From assembly GCA_035504215.1 (NCBI GenBank), contig DATJSI010000088.1, positions 1 through 46,426 on the forward strand: a stretch of 46,426 nt of DNA, read 5' to 3'. Below are positions 27,904-38,066 of this stretch, piece by piece. Below the pieces are notes generated by a model, which saw only the letters and a list, made by a program, of their open reading frames with translations, searched no databases and was not told the origin of the DNA. Every line of letters starts with the position of its first letter. The stretch's first letter is position 1. The stretch is from Mycobacteriales bacterium. GTDB taxonomy: Bacteria; Actinomycetota; Actinomycetes; JAFAQI01. Position numbers and translations under genes: made by a program.

Positions 27904-28869
27904 ATGACCGAGGACGGCCGAAACCCGCGCCATGTGCCGGTCATGCTCGACCGAGTTCTCGCCCTGCTCGACCCGGTGGCAAGCGCCCGCTCCGCGATCC
28001 TCGTCGACGCCACCGTCGGGCTCGGTGGGCACGCCGCCGCCCTGCTCGCCCGCCATCCCGATCTGCGGCTGATCGGGATCGACCGGGACGCCGATGCGCT
28101 CGCCCGCAGCCGTGCGCGCCTCGCCGCGCATCGGGACCGGGTCACCCTCGTGCACGGCGTCTACGACTCGCTTGCCGACATCCTCGCCGCGGCCGGCACC
28201 CCGCGCGTCGACGGCGTGCTGTTCGACCTCGGCGTCTCGTCGCTGCAGCTCGACGAAGACGAGCGCGGCTTTTCCTACTCGCGGGATACCGGACTCGACA
28301 TGCGCATGGACTCCAGCCGGGGCCACAGCGCGGCGGACGTCGTCAACACCTACCCGGTCGAGGAGCTGGCTCGGGTCCTTCGGGAGTACGGCGAGGAACG
28401 ATTCGCTCGACGGATCGCGCTCGCCATCGACAAGGAGCGCGCGATCCGGCCGTTGACATCGTCGCGGCGGCTGGCCGAGCTGGTGCGGGATGCGGTCCCC
28501 GCCGCGACCCGCAGGACCGGGGGCAACCCGGCGAAGCGCACGTTCCAGGCATTGCGCATCGAGGTCAACGACGAGCTCGGTGCACTGGAACGGGCGCTCC
28601 CCGCCGCGATCACCGCGCTGCGGCTGGGTGGCCGGCTGGTCGTGCTGGCCTACCACTCCCTCGAGGATCGGATCGTCAAGCGGACGTTTGTCGCGGGCGC
28701 GACCGCCTCGGCGCCTCCCGATCTTCCGGTCATTCCGGACGACGCCCGGCCGACGCTTCGCCTGCTGACCCGCGGCGCGGAGGTCCCCGGCGCCGCCGAG
28801 ATCGCGGACAACCCGCGCGCCGCATCGGCGCGGCTGCGCGCGGTCGAGCGGATCAGGGACGCGGCATGA
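27904..28869 (+). CDS. rsmH: 16S rRNA m4C1402 methyltransferase RsmH (MraW)
   Basis: A 321-aa SAM methyltransferase acting on C1402 of 16S rRNA. It opens [13 protein letters not shown], with motif [16 protein letters not shown], then [34 protein letters not shown] and [15 protein letters not shown]. The ATG at 27904 has GGAGGG upstream; a longer frame would run into the leader RNA. The stop overlaps the ftsL start by 4 nt (ATGA). Confidence 0.97.
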   Translation: MTEDGRNPRHVPVMLDRVLALLDPVASARSAILVDATVGLGGHAAALLARHPDLRLIGIDRDADALARSRARLAAHRDRVTLVHGVYDSLADILAAAGTPRVDGVLFDLGVSSLQLDEDERGFSYSRDTGLDMRMDSSRGHSAADVVNTYPVEELARVLREYGEERFARRIALAIDKERAIRPLTSSRRLAELVRDAVPAATRRTGGNPAKRTFQALRIEVNDELGALERALPAAITALRLGGRLVVLAYHSLEDRIVKRTFVAGATASAPPDLPVIPDDARPTLRLLTRGAEVPGAAEIADNPRAASARLRAVERIRDAA

Positions 28870-29537
28870 GCGCCGCCGCACCGCTGCGCCGCTCGGTCAT
28901 GGGTGCGCGCGCCGCCGTACTCGACCTGCCGGAGGCTCTGCAGATCCATCCGGCACCGCGGCCGCGGCCGGTCGCCGCCCGGCCACGGCCGCGGTTCGTC
29001 GTCGCGACCAGGCAAGGAGCGACCGCCGGGCGGATCGCGTTCCTCGCCCTCGTCGGTGCGCTGCTCGTCGGCGGCCTGGTCGCCGTCCTTCTGCTGCACA
29101 TGATGGCTGCCCAGGACGGGTTCCGGGTGACCGCGCTCCAGCAGCGGGTGGCCGCCCTGACCGACGAGGTGCAGGAACAGCAGCAGACGGTTGCGGCCGA
29201 CTCCTCGCCGACGGTGCTGCAGGCGCGAGCGAAGGCGCTGGGCATGGTGCCGAGCGCGATCACGTCCTTCCACCGGCGTCCGGACGGTCGCGCGGTCGGC
29301 ATCCAGACACCGGTGTACGTCGCGCCGCCGACCATCGTCGGCTCCGGCCTGCCCGGCTCGGCCTCCGGCACCAAGCAGTCCGCCTCCGGCACCAAGCAGT
29401 CGGCCTCCGGCACCAAGCAGTCAGCGCCGGGCAAGCAGTCCGGTACGGGCAAGCAGGCGACGAAGACCGGCAGCTCGCCGGCCCCGACCTCGTCGAAGCA
29501 ACCGTCGGGGCCCACGCACCACCACCACTCCCGGTGA
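28866..29537 (+). CDS. ftsL: FtsL-like cell division protein
   Basis: A 223-aa single-pass protein. A basic Pro/Arg-rich N-terminus (1-50) precedes one membrane helix (about 57-78). Then comes a short coiled coil ([22 protein letters not shown]) and a long low-complexity tail. Position between rsmH and pbpB and this layout identify FtsL/septum initiator type. The tail has three SASGTKQ units and ends in a His run. It should bridge the divisome in the periplasmic space; its usual partner FtsQ is not encoded in this cluster. Confidence 0.85.
   Translation: MSAAAPLRRSVMGARAAVLDLPEALQIHPAPRPRPVAARPRPRFVVATRQGATAGRIAFLALVGALLVGGLVAVLLLHMMAAQDGFRVTALQQRVAALTDEVQEQQQTVAADSSPTVLQARAKALGMVPSAITSFHRRPDGRAVGIQTPVYVAPPTIVGSGLPGSASGTKQSASGTKQSASGTKQSAPGKQSGTGKQATKTGSSPAPTSSKQPSGPTHHHHSR
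29358..29420 (+). repeat. Three 21-bp in-frame repeats in ftsL
   Basis: The DNA coding for SASGTKQ occurs three times in tandem with only third-base changes (tcg/tcc for Ser). The near identity at DNA level suggests recent duplication, so copy number probably varies between related strains. Confidence 0.9.
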
Positions 29538-29592
29538 GCGCGGCGGTGTCTCGGCGCGGCAGCGGGGCTCGTACGTCGTCGCACGGCAGGCT

Positions 29593-31401
29593 GTGGTGGT
29601 GACTGCCACCGCACCGCCCCGACCACGGGGTGCGGTCCGCCGACCACCCCCACCACCGCGCCCGCCGGCCCGACGCCCGTCGCGGCGGCGACCGAGTCCT
29701 CGGCAACGCCTGCAGGTCGTCCTCATCATCACGCTGATGGTGCTGTCCCTGATCGGCGGGCGGTTGCTGCAGCTTCAAGGTGTGGACCGCTCGACGTACG
29801 CCGCCTCCGCACTGGACCAGCAGCTGCAGAGCCTGACCCTTACGGCGACTCGCGGATCCATCACCGATCGTGCGGGAGACGTGCTCGCCGCGAGCGTCGA
29901 CGCGCGCGATGTCGTCGCCGATCCCGAGCAGATCTCCGACCCGCTCGGCGTGGCGGGGCAGCTCGCGCCGCTGCTCAACGTCAAGGCGTTGAGGCTTTAC
30001 CAGGAGCTCAGTGCGCACAGCGAGTACGCGTTGCTCACGCGCACGCCGGTCTCGCCGTCGGTCGGCGACGCCGTGCTCGCCCTGAAGCTGCCGGGTATCA
30101 CGACCACCGACACCACTCGCCGGATCTACCCCGACGGTTCGCTCGGCGCCAACGTGATCGGCTTCGTCGGCGCTAACGGGCAGGGCGCCGGCGGTCTGGA
30201 GTACAGCTACCAGCGGGCACTCGCCGGGCGCAACGGGTCGGAGAGCTACCAGGTCGGAGCGGACGGCCAGCCGATTCCGGACGGCGAGACGGAGGACACG
30301 CCCGCCGTACCCGGCTCGACGATCAGGCTGACCTTGCAGCGCGACATCCAGTACGAGGCGCAGCAGCAGATCGACAAGCAGGTCAAGATCACCAAGTCGC
30401 TGTCCGGCACGGTCATCGTGATGAACCCGCGCAACGGGCAGATCCTCGCGCTTGCCACCGCTCCGACCTTCAACCCGAACCACCTTGCGAAGGCGCGAAA
30501 CAGTGACCTCGGCGACCCCGCGGTGAGCGTTCCGTTCGAGCCGGGCAGCGTGAACAAGGTCATCACGATGTCGGCTGCCCTCGAGGACGGTCTGGTCACC
30601 CCGAACTCGCGGTTCGTCATCCCGAACTCCTACGACGTCGCCGGGACGCCGTTCCACGATGCCGAGTACCACGGCACCGAACACCTCACCCTCACCGGCA
30701 TCCTCGCGAAGTCCAGCAACATCGGGGCGATCAAGGTTGCGCAGCGCCTCGGGCCGCAGCGGTTCGACTACTACCTGCACGCTTATGGGTTCGGGAAGCC
30801 GACGGGTGTCGGGCTGCCGGCCGAGAGTGCCGGTTTGCTGCCGCCGCGATCCGCCTGGTCGGGCACCACCCTCGCGACCATGTCGTTCGGCCAGGGCATC
30901 GACGTCACCGCAATGCAGGTGGCCAGCGTCTACTCGACGATCGCCAACAACGGCGTGCGCGTGACGCCCAACATCGTCGAGGGCACCGACGACCCGGGGC
31001 ACCCGTTCGTTCCTGCCCCTGCGCCCGCACGGCACCGGGTGATCAGCGTGAAGGTCGCGACCGAGCTTCGCAACATGCTCGAGTCCGTCACCTCCGACCA
31101 GGGCACGGCTCCGGCCGCGCGGATCAAGGGTTACTGGGTTGCGGGCAAGACCGGCACCGCCAACCGCTACAACGGCCACGGTGGCTACTCGGGCGCGGGC
31201 TACACCGCGACCTTCGTGGGCATGGTCCCCGCCGACAAACCCCAGCTGGTGTGCGAGGTCGTCCTCGACCGGCCGCTGCACAACCACTACGGCGGTGCGG
31301 TCGCAGCTCCGATCTTCCACGACGTCATGAGCTTCGCGCTGCGGACGCTGAAGATCGCGCCGACCTTCACGAAGCCTCCCAGGGCCAAGCTCACCTGGTG
31401 A
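29593..31401 (+). CDS. pbpB: Penicillin-binding protein 2 / FtsI (class B PBP)
   Basis: A 602-aa septal transpeptidase. A Pro/Arg-rich tail and one membrane helix (about 41-56) precede the dimerisation domain (ATRGSITDRAGDVLA) and the transpeptidase domain. Active-site motifs are SVNK (Ser319, Lys322), SSN (374-376) and KTG (519-521). No ATG is available; three GTG codons stand in a row at 29593, 29596 and 29599, so the exact start is uncertain. A GTG overlapping the ftsL stop is out of frame. It ends 22 bp before murE. Confidence 0.95.
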   Translation: MVVTATAPPRPRGAVRRPPPPPRPPARRPSRRRPSPRQRLQVVLIITLMVLSLIGGRLLQLQGVDRSTYAASALDQQLQSLTLTATRGSITDRAGDVLAASVDARDVVADPEQISDPLGVAGQLAPLLNVKALRLYQELSAHSEYALLTRTPVSPSVGDAVLALKLPGITTTDTTRRIYPDGSLGANVIGFVGANGQGAGGLEYSYQRALAGRNGSESYQVGADGQPIPDGETEDTPAVPGSTIRLTLQRDIQYEAQQQIDKQVKITKSLSGTVIVMNPRNGQILALATAPTFNPNHLAKARNSDLGDPAVSVPFEPGSVNKVITMSAALEDGLVTPNSRFVIPNSYDVAGTPFHDAEYHGTEHLTLTGILAKSSNIGAIKVAQRLGPQRFDYYLHAYGFGKPTGVGLPAESAGLLPPRSAWSGTTLATMSFGQGIDVTAMQVASVYSTIANNGVRVTPNIVEGTDDPGHPFVPAPAPARHRVISVKVATELRNMLESVTSDQGTAPAARIKGYWVAGKTGTANRYNGHGGYSGAGYTATFVGMVPADKPQLVCEVVLDRPLHNHYGGAVAAPIFHDVMSFALRTLKIAPTFTKPPRAKLTW

Positions 31402-31423
31402 GGTTTGGGTAGCGTGCCTCGCG

Positions 31424-32944
31424 ATGCCTGACCTCTCTGCGCGCCCGCAGTCCGTGCTGCCGCACCGGCTCGACGCGCTGCTCGCCCGGTTGCCCGGCGC
31501 CCGGCTGGAGGGCGACGGCTCGGTGCTGGTGACCGGCATCACCCACGACTCCCGCGCGGTGCAGCCCGGCGACCTGTACGTCGCCCGGGCCGGCGCCCGG
31601 ACTCATGGCATCGAGCACGTCACGGCGGCAGCGTCGGCGGGCGCGGTCGCCGTGCTCACCGATCCGCCGTCGGTGCCCGCCGCTCAGGCGGCGGGGTTGC
31701 CGGCGGTCGTCGTCGACGACGTCGCGGCGGCGATGGGTGCGGCGTCGGCCTGGGCCTACGGTGACCCGGCGCGGGAGCTGTTGCTGGTCGGCGTCACGGG
31801 CACGAACGGCAAGACGACGACGGCGTACCTCGTGGAGTCAGGGCTGCGCGCGGCCGGCCACACGACCGGCTTGCTGGGCACGATCGAGACCCGGGTCGGC
31901 AACTCGACCGTTGCGAGCGTCCGGACCACTCCGGAGGCGACCGACCTGCACGCCCTGTTCGCGGTGATGCGGGAGAGTGGCGTCGACGCGGTTGCGATGG
32001 AAGTGTCCAGCCACGCGCTCGCGCTCGGGCGCGTCGACGGCATCGTCTTCGACGTCGCCTCGTTCACGAATCTCTCGCAGGACCACCTCGACTTCCACGG
32101 CGACATGGAGTCCTACTTCGGCGCAAAGGCGGTGCTGTTCACCCCGGAGCGAGCCAAGCGCGGCGTGGTGTGCATCGACGACGAATGGGGTCGACGGTTG
32201 GCCGGGCAGGCGACCGTCCCGGTCGCGACGACCGGTGTCCCGGTCGATGCCGACTGGCGCCGGGTGGACGACGTCGAGGGGCGAGGCGGCATCGGGCACA
32301 CCACGGTGATCGATCCCGACGGTGCGCGGCACCAGGTGACCTGCCGGCTGCTCGGCGCGGTCAATTTGTCCAACGCCGCACTCGCCTACGTCTCCTTGGT
32401 CCGCGCGGGCGTCGACGGCCCGGCGGCGCTGAAGGGCATCGGTGCGCTCGCCGCGGTTCCCGGCCGGATGGAGCCGGTCGATGCCGGCCAGGACTTCCTG
32501 GCACTCGTGGACTATGCGCATACTCCGGAGGCGGTAGCCGCCGCGCTCGAGGCGGCGCGCGGGCTGGCCGGGACGGGACGGGTGATCGTGGTGCTCGGCT
32601 GCGGCGGCGACCGCGACCGGGCCAAGCGCCCACAGATGGGGGCCGCTGCCGCCACCGGTGCCGACCTTGCGGTCTTCACCAACGACAACCCGCGGTCGGA
32701 GGACCCTGACGCGATCATCGCGGCGATGGTCGAGGGAGCGGACGACCGGGGGGAGATCATCGTCGAGCCGGACCGGCGCCGAGCCATCGACCGGGCGGTT
32801 GTCAACGCGCGTGCCGGTGACGTCGTCGTGATAGCAGGGAAAGGGCATGAGCCAGGGCAGGAGGTCGCCGGCGTGATCACGCCGTTCGACGACCGGACCG
32901 CGTTGCGGGATGCCCTGCTCCTGCACGGGGCGGAGTCCCGATGA
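31424..32944 (+). CDS. murE: UDP-MurNAc-tripeptide synthetase MurE
   Basis: A 506-aa Mur ligase adding the third amino acid to UDP-MurNAc-dipeptide. [16 protein letters not shown] is the ATP loop; EVSSHALALGRV and DYAHTPEAVAAAL are family motifs. TNDNPRSEDP near the end is the DNPR motif diagnostic of meso-diaminopimelate as substrate. TAGCGT at 31410-31415 ends 8 nt before the ATG, suggesting an internal leaderless promoter within the cluster. The stop overlaps murF by 4 nt. Confidence 0.97.
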   Translation: MPDLSARPQSVLPHRLDALLARLPGARLEGDGSVLVTGITHDSRAVQPGDLYVARAGARTHGIEHVTAAASAGAVAVLTDPPSVPAAQAAGLPAVVVDDVAAAMGAASAWAYGDPARELLLVGVTGTNGKTTTAYLVESGLRAAGHTTGLLGTIETRVGNSTVASVRTTPEATDLHALFAVMRESGVDAVAMEVSSHALALGRVDGIVFDVASFTNLSQDHLDFHGDMESYFGAKAVLFTPERAKRGVVCIDDEWGRRLAGQATVPVATTGVPVDADWRRVDDVEGRGGIGHTTVIDPDGARHQVTCRLLGAVNLSNAALAYVSLVRAGVDGPAALKGIGALAAVPGRMEPVDAGQDFLALVDYAHTPEAVAAALEAARGLAGTGRVIVVLGCGGDRDRAKRPQMGAAAATGADLAVFTNDNPRSEDPDAIIAAMVEGADDRGEIIVEPDRRRAIDRAVVNARAGDVVVIAGKGHEPGQEVAGVITPFDDRTALRDALLLHGAESR

Positions 32945-34356
32945 TCGCGATGACGGTCGGTGACGTCGCAGCGCTGACCGGGGGTCACCTCGACGGCGTG
33001 GCTCCGGACGTGCAGGTCTACGGGCCGGTTGTGGTCGACTCGCGACTGTGCACCGCAGGGTCGCTGTTCGCGTGCCTTCCCGGAGAGCAGGTCGACGGGC
33101 ACGAGTTCGTCGCGGACGCCTACCGGCGCGGCGCCGTGGCGGCCCTGTCCGTTCGTGCGGTCGACGGACCGTCGATCGTGGTCGACGATCCCGTGCGCTC
33201 GCTCGGTTTTCTGGCCGGCGGCGTGCTCCGGCGTACGTCGCAGTGCACCGTCGTCGGAGTCACGGGATCGTCCGGCAAGACCTCGACGAAGGATCTTCTC
33301 GCCGGCGTGCTGGCCTTCGCCGGCCCGACCGTCGCGCCCCGCGCATCGTTGAACAACGAGATCGGGTTGCCGCTGACCGTGCTCGGCGTCGAGGAGTCGA
33401 CGCGCTACCTCGTGCTGGAGTACAGCGCCAGAGGTGTGGGGCACATCGAATACCTCTGCCGGATCGCGCGGCCGGCGATCGGCGTCGTACTCAACGTCGG
33501 CACCGCGCATCTCGGTGAGTTCGGGTCGCGCGAGGTCGTCGCCGCTGCGAAGGGCGAACTGGTGGAGGCGTTGCCTCCTGACGGTGTCGCGGTGCTCAAC
33601 GTCGACGACCCGCTCGTGAGCGGCATGCGTTCGCGGACGGCAGCTCGGGTGATCGGGTTCGGAACCTCCGCCGATGCGGACGTGCGACTCGACGCGGTCC
33701 AGCTCGATCCGCAGGCCCGCCCCTCCTTCCGGCTGGTGACCCCGCGTGGCTCGATCTCAGTCCAGCTGCAGCTCGTGGGCGCGCACCACGCGATGAACGC
33801 GGCCGCAACGGCCGCGGTGGCGCTGGAGATCGGACTCGGCCCCGACGAGGTGGGCGAGGCGCTCGACAGCCTGACTGCTGTGAGTGCCCATCGCATGCAG
33901 GTCGGTTCGCGGGCGGACGGTTTGCTCGTCGTGGACGACGCCTACAACGCCAACCCGGAGTCGGTTCGTGCGGCGCTGGATGCGCTGTCGACGCTGTCGA
34001 AGGATCGTGCGGGTTCGAGCTGGGCGGTGCTCGGCGAGATGAGAGAGCTCGGTGCCGACGGCGAGGCACTGCACACCGACGTCGGGCGGCACGCAGCAGA
34101 GCTGGGCATCGACCACCTCGTCGTCGTCGGGCCAGGTGCCGACCCGGTCGCGGCTGGGGCAGAGTCGGTCGCGAGCTGGCGCGGCGAGGCGATCGTGGTT
34201 GCGGAACCGGAGGCGGCCGTCGAGCTGCTCCGAAACCGGCTCGGCAGCGACGACGTCGTACTCGTCAAGGCGTCGAACGCGCTGCAGTACTGGCGGATCG
34301 CCGAGGCGCTGCTCGAGCCGATCGCGGCGGAGCGTGGTTCGGGGGCAACGGCATGA
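32941..34356 (+). CDS. murF: UDP-MurNAc-pentapeptide synthetase MurF
   Basis: A 471-aa Mur ligase that adds D-Ala-D-Ala. The ATP loop is [40 protein letters not shown] and [16 protein letters not shown] are typical. Stop and start overlap both neighbours by 4 nt. Length is normal. Confidence 0.97.
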   Translation: MIAMTVGDVAALTGGHLDGVAPDVQVYGPVVVDSRLCTAGSLFACLPGEQVDGHEFVADAYRRGAVAALSVRAVDGPSIVVDDPVRSLGFLAGGVLRRTSQCTVVGVTGSSGKTSTKDLLAGVLAFAGPTVAPRASLNNEIGLPLTVLGVEESTRYLVLEYSARGVGHIEYLCRIARPAIGVVLNVGTAHLGEFGSREVVAAAKGELVEALPPDGVAVLNVDDPLVSGMRSRTAARVIGFGTSADADVRLDAVQLDPQARPSFRLVTPRGSISVQLQLVGAHHAMNAAATAAVALEIGLGPDEVGEALDSLTAVSAHRMQVGSRADGLLVVDDAYNANPESVRAALDALSTLSKDRAGSSWAVLGEMRELGADGEALHTDVGRHAAELGIDHLVVVGPGADPVAAGAESVASWRGEAIVVAEPEAAVELLRNRLGSDDVVLVKASNALQYWRIAEALLEPIAAERGSGATA

Positions 34357-35411
34357 GAACCGTTCTCGTCGCCGCGTTGGTCGCGTTGCTGGTGTCGTTG
34401 TTCGCCACACCCGGTGCGATCCGGTTCTTGAGTCGGCAGGGTTACGGCCAGCTGATTCGCGACGACGGCCCCACCAGCCACCACGTGAAGCGGGGTACGC
34501 CGACGATGGGCGGCGCGATCATCATGATCGCGATCCTGTTCGGCTATCTCGCCGCCCACCTGCTCGCTCTGCGCGGCGTCACCGCTACCGGCCTGCTGGT
34601 CCTCGGTCTCATGACCGGGCTCGGGATGATCGGCTTCATCGACGACTTCACCAAGATCCGCAAGCAGCGGAGTCTCGGGCTGACGAAGACCGCAAAGCTC
34701 GCCGGTCAGGCCGTCGTGGCGGTGGTGTTCGGAATCCTGGTGATCCACTTCCGCAACAGCCACGGGCTGACGCCCGCCTCCACCCACCTGTCCTTCACGC
34801 ACGACTACTCGCTCGACTTCACCACCGTCGGTTTCGTCGTGTGGGCCTACATCGTGGTCGCGGCGACGTCCAACGGGGTGAACCTGACCGATGGGCTCGA
34901 CGGCCTCGCGGCCGGGGCATCGTGCATGGTGTTCGGTGCGTACGTGATCATCGCCTACTGGCAGTTCCGCAACAACTGCGTCAGCAGCCCGATTCACAAC
35001 TGCTACGTCGTGCGCGACCCGCTCGACATCACGACCATCGCCGCCGCCGCGATGGGTGCCTGTTTCGGTTTCCTGTGGTGGAACGCGCCACCCGCGAAGA
35101 TCTTCATGGGAGACACGGGATCGCTGGCCCTCGGTGGGCTGTTCGCCGGCATCGCTATCACGACGCGTACCGAGTTGCTTCTGCTCCTGCTCGGTGGGTT
35201 GTTCGTGTTGGAGGCACTGTCCGTGATCATTCAGATCGCCGCGTTCCGCGGTTTCGGCCGGCGGGTCTTCAAGATTGCGCCGTTCCACCATCACTTCGAG
35301 GTCGCGGGCTGGGAGGAGATCACCGTCCTGGTCCGGTTCTGGATCATCGCCGGTCTGCTCGTCGCGTTCGGCCTCGGTGTGTTCTACGCCGCGTTCCTTT
35401 CACACTCATGA
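34353..35411 (+). CDS. mraY: Phospho-MurNAc-pentapeptide translocase MraY
   Basis: A 352-aa membrane enzyme with about ten helices that makes lipid I. The catalytic acidic motifs are present: [28 protein letters not shown] and [23 protein letters not shown] supplies the conserved His triad. It overlaps murF and murD by 4 nt each. Confidence 0.98.
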   Translation: MRTVLVAALVALLVSLFATPGAIRFLSRQGYGQLIRDDGPTSHHVKRGTPTMGGAIIMIAILFGYLAAHLLALRGVTATGLLVLGLMTGLGMIGFIDDFTKIRKQRSLGLTKTAKLAGQAVVAVVFGILVIHFRNSHGLTPASTHLSFTHDYSLDFTTVGFVVWAYIVVAATSNGVNLTDGLDGLAAGASCMVFGAYVIIAYWQFRNNCVSSPIHNCYVVRDPLDITTIAAAAMGACFGFLWWNAPPAKIFMGDTGSLALGGLFAGIAITTRTELLLLLLGGLFVLEALSVIIQIAAFRGFGRRVFKIAPFHHHFEVAGWEEITVLVRFWIIAGLLVAFGLGVFYAAFLSHS

Positions 35412-36772
35412 CCGACTTCGCCGGCCGACGAGTCGCCGTTGCCGGCATCGGGATCTCCGGCGTCGCGGCGGCCGTCGCATTGCTGCGCAACGGCGCCGAT
35501 GTGGTCGTCGTCGACGCTGCCGAAGGCGAGCGGGTCGAGAGCGAGGCGGATCGACTACGAGGGCTCGGCGCGACGGTTCGCCTGGGGGACGCGACCACCG
35601 CGGTCGATGCCGATCTCGTCGTCACCTCACCCGGCTGGCGTCCCGACCAACCGCTCCTCGCGGCCGCACTAGGCGCGGGTGTCGAGGTGATCGGCGAGCC
35701 GGAGCTCGCCTGGCGGCTGCGCCCCGAAGGGTCGCCCGACTGGCTCGGTGTCACGGGCACCAACGGCAAGACGACAACCGTCGGGATGCTGGCGTCGATC
35801 CTGTCCGCCGGAGGACTGCGCACCGTCGCCGCGGGCAACGTCGGACTGCCACTCGTGGACGCGGTGCTCGAGCATCCGCCGTATGACGTTCTTGCCGTCG
35901 AGCTGTCCAGCTTTCAGCTGCACTGGTCATCGACGCTGACCTGTGCTGCCGCCGCGGTGCTCAACATCGCGGACGATCACACCGACTGGCACGGGTCGTT
36001 CGACGCGTACTCCGCGGACAAGGCGAAGATTCTTCGCGGCGACCCGTTAGCCGTCGTGAACCTCGACGATGCGGGATCGGTGGCGGTCAGCGCCGCCTGC
36101 ACCCACCGGATCGGCTTCACCCTCGATGATCCGCAACCCGGTGTGCTCGGTGTGCGGTCGTCCGAGCTGATCGACGCCGACGGCTCGGTCCTTGCCGCGC
36201 AGGAGGACATCCAGCTCTCCGGTCGCCACAACATCGCGAACGCCCTTGCTGCAGCGGCGCTTGCCAGGGCTCGTGGCGTTGCTCCGGCCGCCGTACGAGC
36301 CGGGCTTCGCGACTATGCGCCCGACCATCACCGCAACGAGCTCGTCGCGGTCGGCGGAGGAGTCCGGTGGATCGACGACTCCAAGGCCACCAACCCGCAC
36401 GCGGCGGCGGCCAGCCTGGCCGGCTACGACTCGGTCGTGTGGATCGCCGGCGGTCTGCTCAAGGGGGCAAGGGTGGACGAGCTGGTCGCCGGTGTGGCCG
36501 GCCGGCTGCGGGCGGCCGTGGTGCTGGGTCAGGACCGCGCGACGATCGCGCAGGCGCTGAAGCGACACGCGCCGGATGTGCCGGTTGTGACGATAGATAC
36601 AGCAGACACTGATGGGATGAATGAGGCAGTGCGCGCCGCGGACCGGCTGGCCGAGCCGGGAGACGCGGTGGTGCTTGCCCCAGCGGCCGCGAGCATGGAC
36701 ATGTTCCGCAACTACGCCGAGCGCGGCGATCGGTTCGCCGCGGCGGCGCGCGACGCCGCACGGAACCGATGA
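35408..36772 (+). CDS. murD: UDP-MurNAc-L-Ala-D-Glu ligase MurD
   Basis: A 454-aa Mur ligase. The N-terminal Rossmann-like domain starts [32 protein letters not shown] is the ATP loop; ELSSFQLHW and [17 protein letters not shown] are MurD signatures. The ATG at 35408 overlaps the mraY stop, and its stop overlaps ftsW. Confidence 0.97.
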   Translation: MTDFAGRRVAVAGIGISGVAAAVALLRNGADVVVVDAAEGERVESEADRLRGLGATVRLGDATTAVDADLVVTSPGWRPDQPLLAAALGAGVEVIGEPELAWRLRPEGSPDWLGVTGTNGKTTTVGMLASILSAGGLRTVAAGNVGLPLVDAVLEHPPYDVLAVELSSFQLHWSSTLTCAAAAVLNIADDHTDWHGSFDAYSADKAKILRGDPLAVVNLDDAGSVAVSAACTHRIGFTLDDPQPGVLGVRSSELIDADGSVLAAQEDIQLSGRHNIANALAAAALARARGVAPAAVRAGLRDYAPDHHRNELVAVGGGVRWIDDSKATNPHAAAASLAGYDSVVWIAGGLLKGARVDELVAGVAGRLRAAVVLGQDRATIAQALKRHAPDVPVVTIDTADTDGMNEAVRAADRLAEPGDAVVLAPAAASMDMFRNYAERGDRFAAAARDAARNR

Positions 36773-38025
36773 GCTCGATCGCCTCGGGCTCGGCACGCCC
36801 GGCCCGGCCGGCGCGCGCCGAGCAACGACGGTCCCTCGTGCTGGCCTTCCTGGACCGGCCGCTGACGTCGTACTACCTCGTCATCGGTGCGACCGCGCTG
36901 CTGCTGGGCCTCGGCCTGGTCATGGTGCTGTCGGCCTCGAGCGTCACGTCGTTCACATCGTCGGGCTCTTCGTTCACGATCGCCGAGCGGCAGGGAGTCT
37001 GGGTGGCCATCGGTCTGCCTGCGCTCTGGCTCGGTGCGCGGCTTCCGGTGCGTGTCTATCGCCTGCTCGGGTACCCGTTGTTGCTGCTGTCCTTCGCGTT
37101 GCTCGTGCTCGTGCTGGTTCCCGGGATCGGCGTCAACGTGTCCGGCGCGACCCGGTGGATCGACCTGCCCGGTGGACTGCAGCTTCAGCCGTCGGAGCCG
37201 GCCAAGCTGGCACTTGTCCTGTGGGGCGCGGATTTGTTGGCGCGTAAGGAAAAGAGCCTCGACAAGACGAAACACCTGTTGATCCCGCTCGTGCCGGTCG
37301 CGCTCGCCATGGGCCTGCTCGTGATGAAGCAGCCCGACATGGGCACCACGATCGTGTTGTTGCTGGTCATGCTGGCGTTGCTGTTCACTGCCGGGGCGCC
37401 ATGGGGGGCCTTCGCGCGCATCGGAGTCGGGCTCGGCGTGGGACTGGGTGCTCTCGCCGTCACCGAGCCCTACCGGTTGCAGCGGTTGACCGGGTTCCGC
37501 AACCCGTGCTCGGCGAAGATCGCCCAGAGCATCGGCTACCAGGCGTGCCAAGGTCTGTATGCACTGTCCTCCGGCGGCTGGTTCGGGCTGGGGCTCGGTG
37601 CCAGCCGGGAGAAGTTCGGCTACCTGCCGAACCAGTACACCGACTACATCTTCGCCATCATCGGCGAGGAGCTCGGCCTGCTCGGCACCCTTCTCGTGCT
37701 CGGACTGTTCGCGTTGCTGGGCTTTGCCGGCATCCGGATCGCACAACGGTGCACCGACCGGTTCAGCCAGCTCGCGGCCGCCGGCGTGACCGCGTGGCTG
37801 TTGGGGCAAGCGCTGGTGAACATGGGAGCCGTGGTCGGGCTCCTGCCGATCACCGGAATCCCGCTTCCCCTCGTCTCCTTCGGTGGGTCCGCGTTGGTTC
37901 CCACCATGTTCGGCATCGGGATGCTGATCTCGTTCGCCCGCCGCGAGCCCGCGACCGCAAAGGCGCTCGCCGCCCGCAAAGCCGCGCGCGGCTCCTGGCG
38001 TGCCAAGGTCGCCTGGAGTCGCTGA
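36769..38025 (+). CDS. ftsW: SEDS glycosyltransferase FtsW
   Basis: A 418-aa protein with about ten membrane helices that polymerises septal glycan with PbpB. SGATRWIDL, QPSEPAKLALVLW and PDMGTT are typical, as are the C-terminal YTDYIFAIIGEELGLLG and GIPLPLVSFGGSALVP. The stop TGA at 38023-38025 shares a base with the ATG of a 13-codon frame that leads to murG. Confidence 0.97.
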   Translation: MSSIASGSARPARPARAEQRRSLVLAFLDRPLTSYYLVIGATALLLGLGLVMVLSASSVTSFTSSGSSFTIAERQGVWVAIGLPALWLGARLPVRVYRLLGYPLLLLSFALLVLVLVPGIGVNVSGATRWIDLPGGLQLQPSEPAKLALVLWGADLLARKEKSLDKTKHLLIPLVPVALAMGLLVMKQPDMGTTIVLLLVMLALLFTAGAPWGAFARIGVGLGVGLGALAVTEPYRLQRLTGFRNPCSAKIAQSIGYQACQGLYALSSGGWFGLGLGASREKFGYLPNQYTDYIFAIIGEELGLLGTLLVLGLFALLGFAGIRIAQRCTDRFSQLAAAGVTAWLLGQALVNMGAVVGLLPITGIPLPLVSFGGSALVPTMFGIGMLISFARREPATAKALAARKAARGSWRAKVAWSR

Positions 38026-38066
38026 TGGCCGCGCGCCGGACGGCGACGGTTGCGGGTCGACGATGA
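38025..38066 (+). CDS. Possible 13-aa coupling mini-ORF between ftsW and murG
   Basis: An ATG at 38025 overlaps the ftsW stop (TGATG). The frame encodes MAARRTATVAGRR and stops at TGA 38064-38066, which overlaps the murG ATG at 38063 (ATGA). Ribosomes finishing ftsW could restart here and be delivered to murG, whose own ribosome site is weak. The peptide itself is unlikely to have a function. The overlaps are seen; the coupling role is inference. Confidence 0.35.
   Translation: MAARRTATVAGRR

Noticed and set aside
29534-29537. GTG overlapping the ftsL stop as the pbpB start
   Set aside because: It is in a different frame from pbpB; the first usable in-frame starts are the GTG triplet run at 29593-29601.
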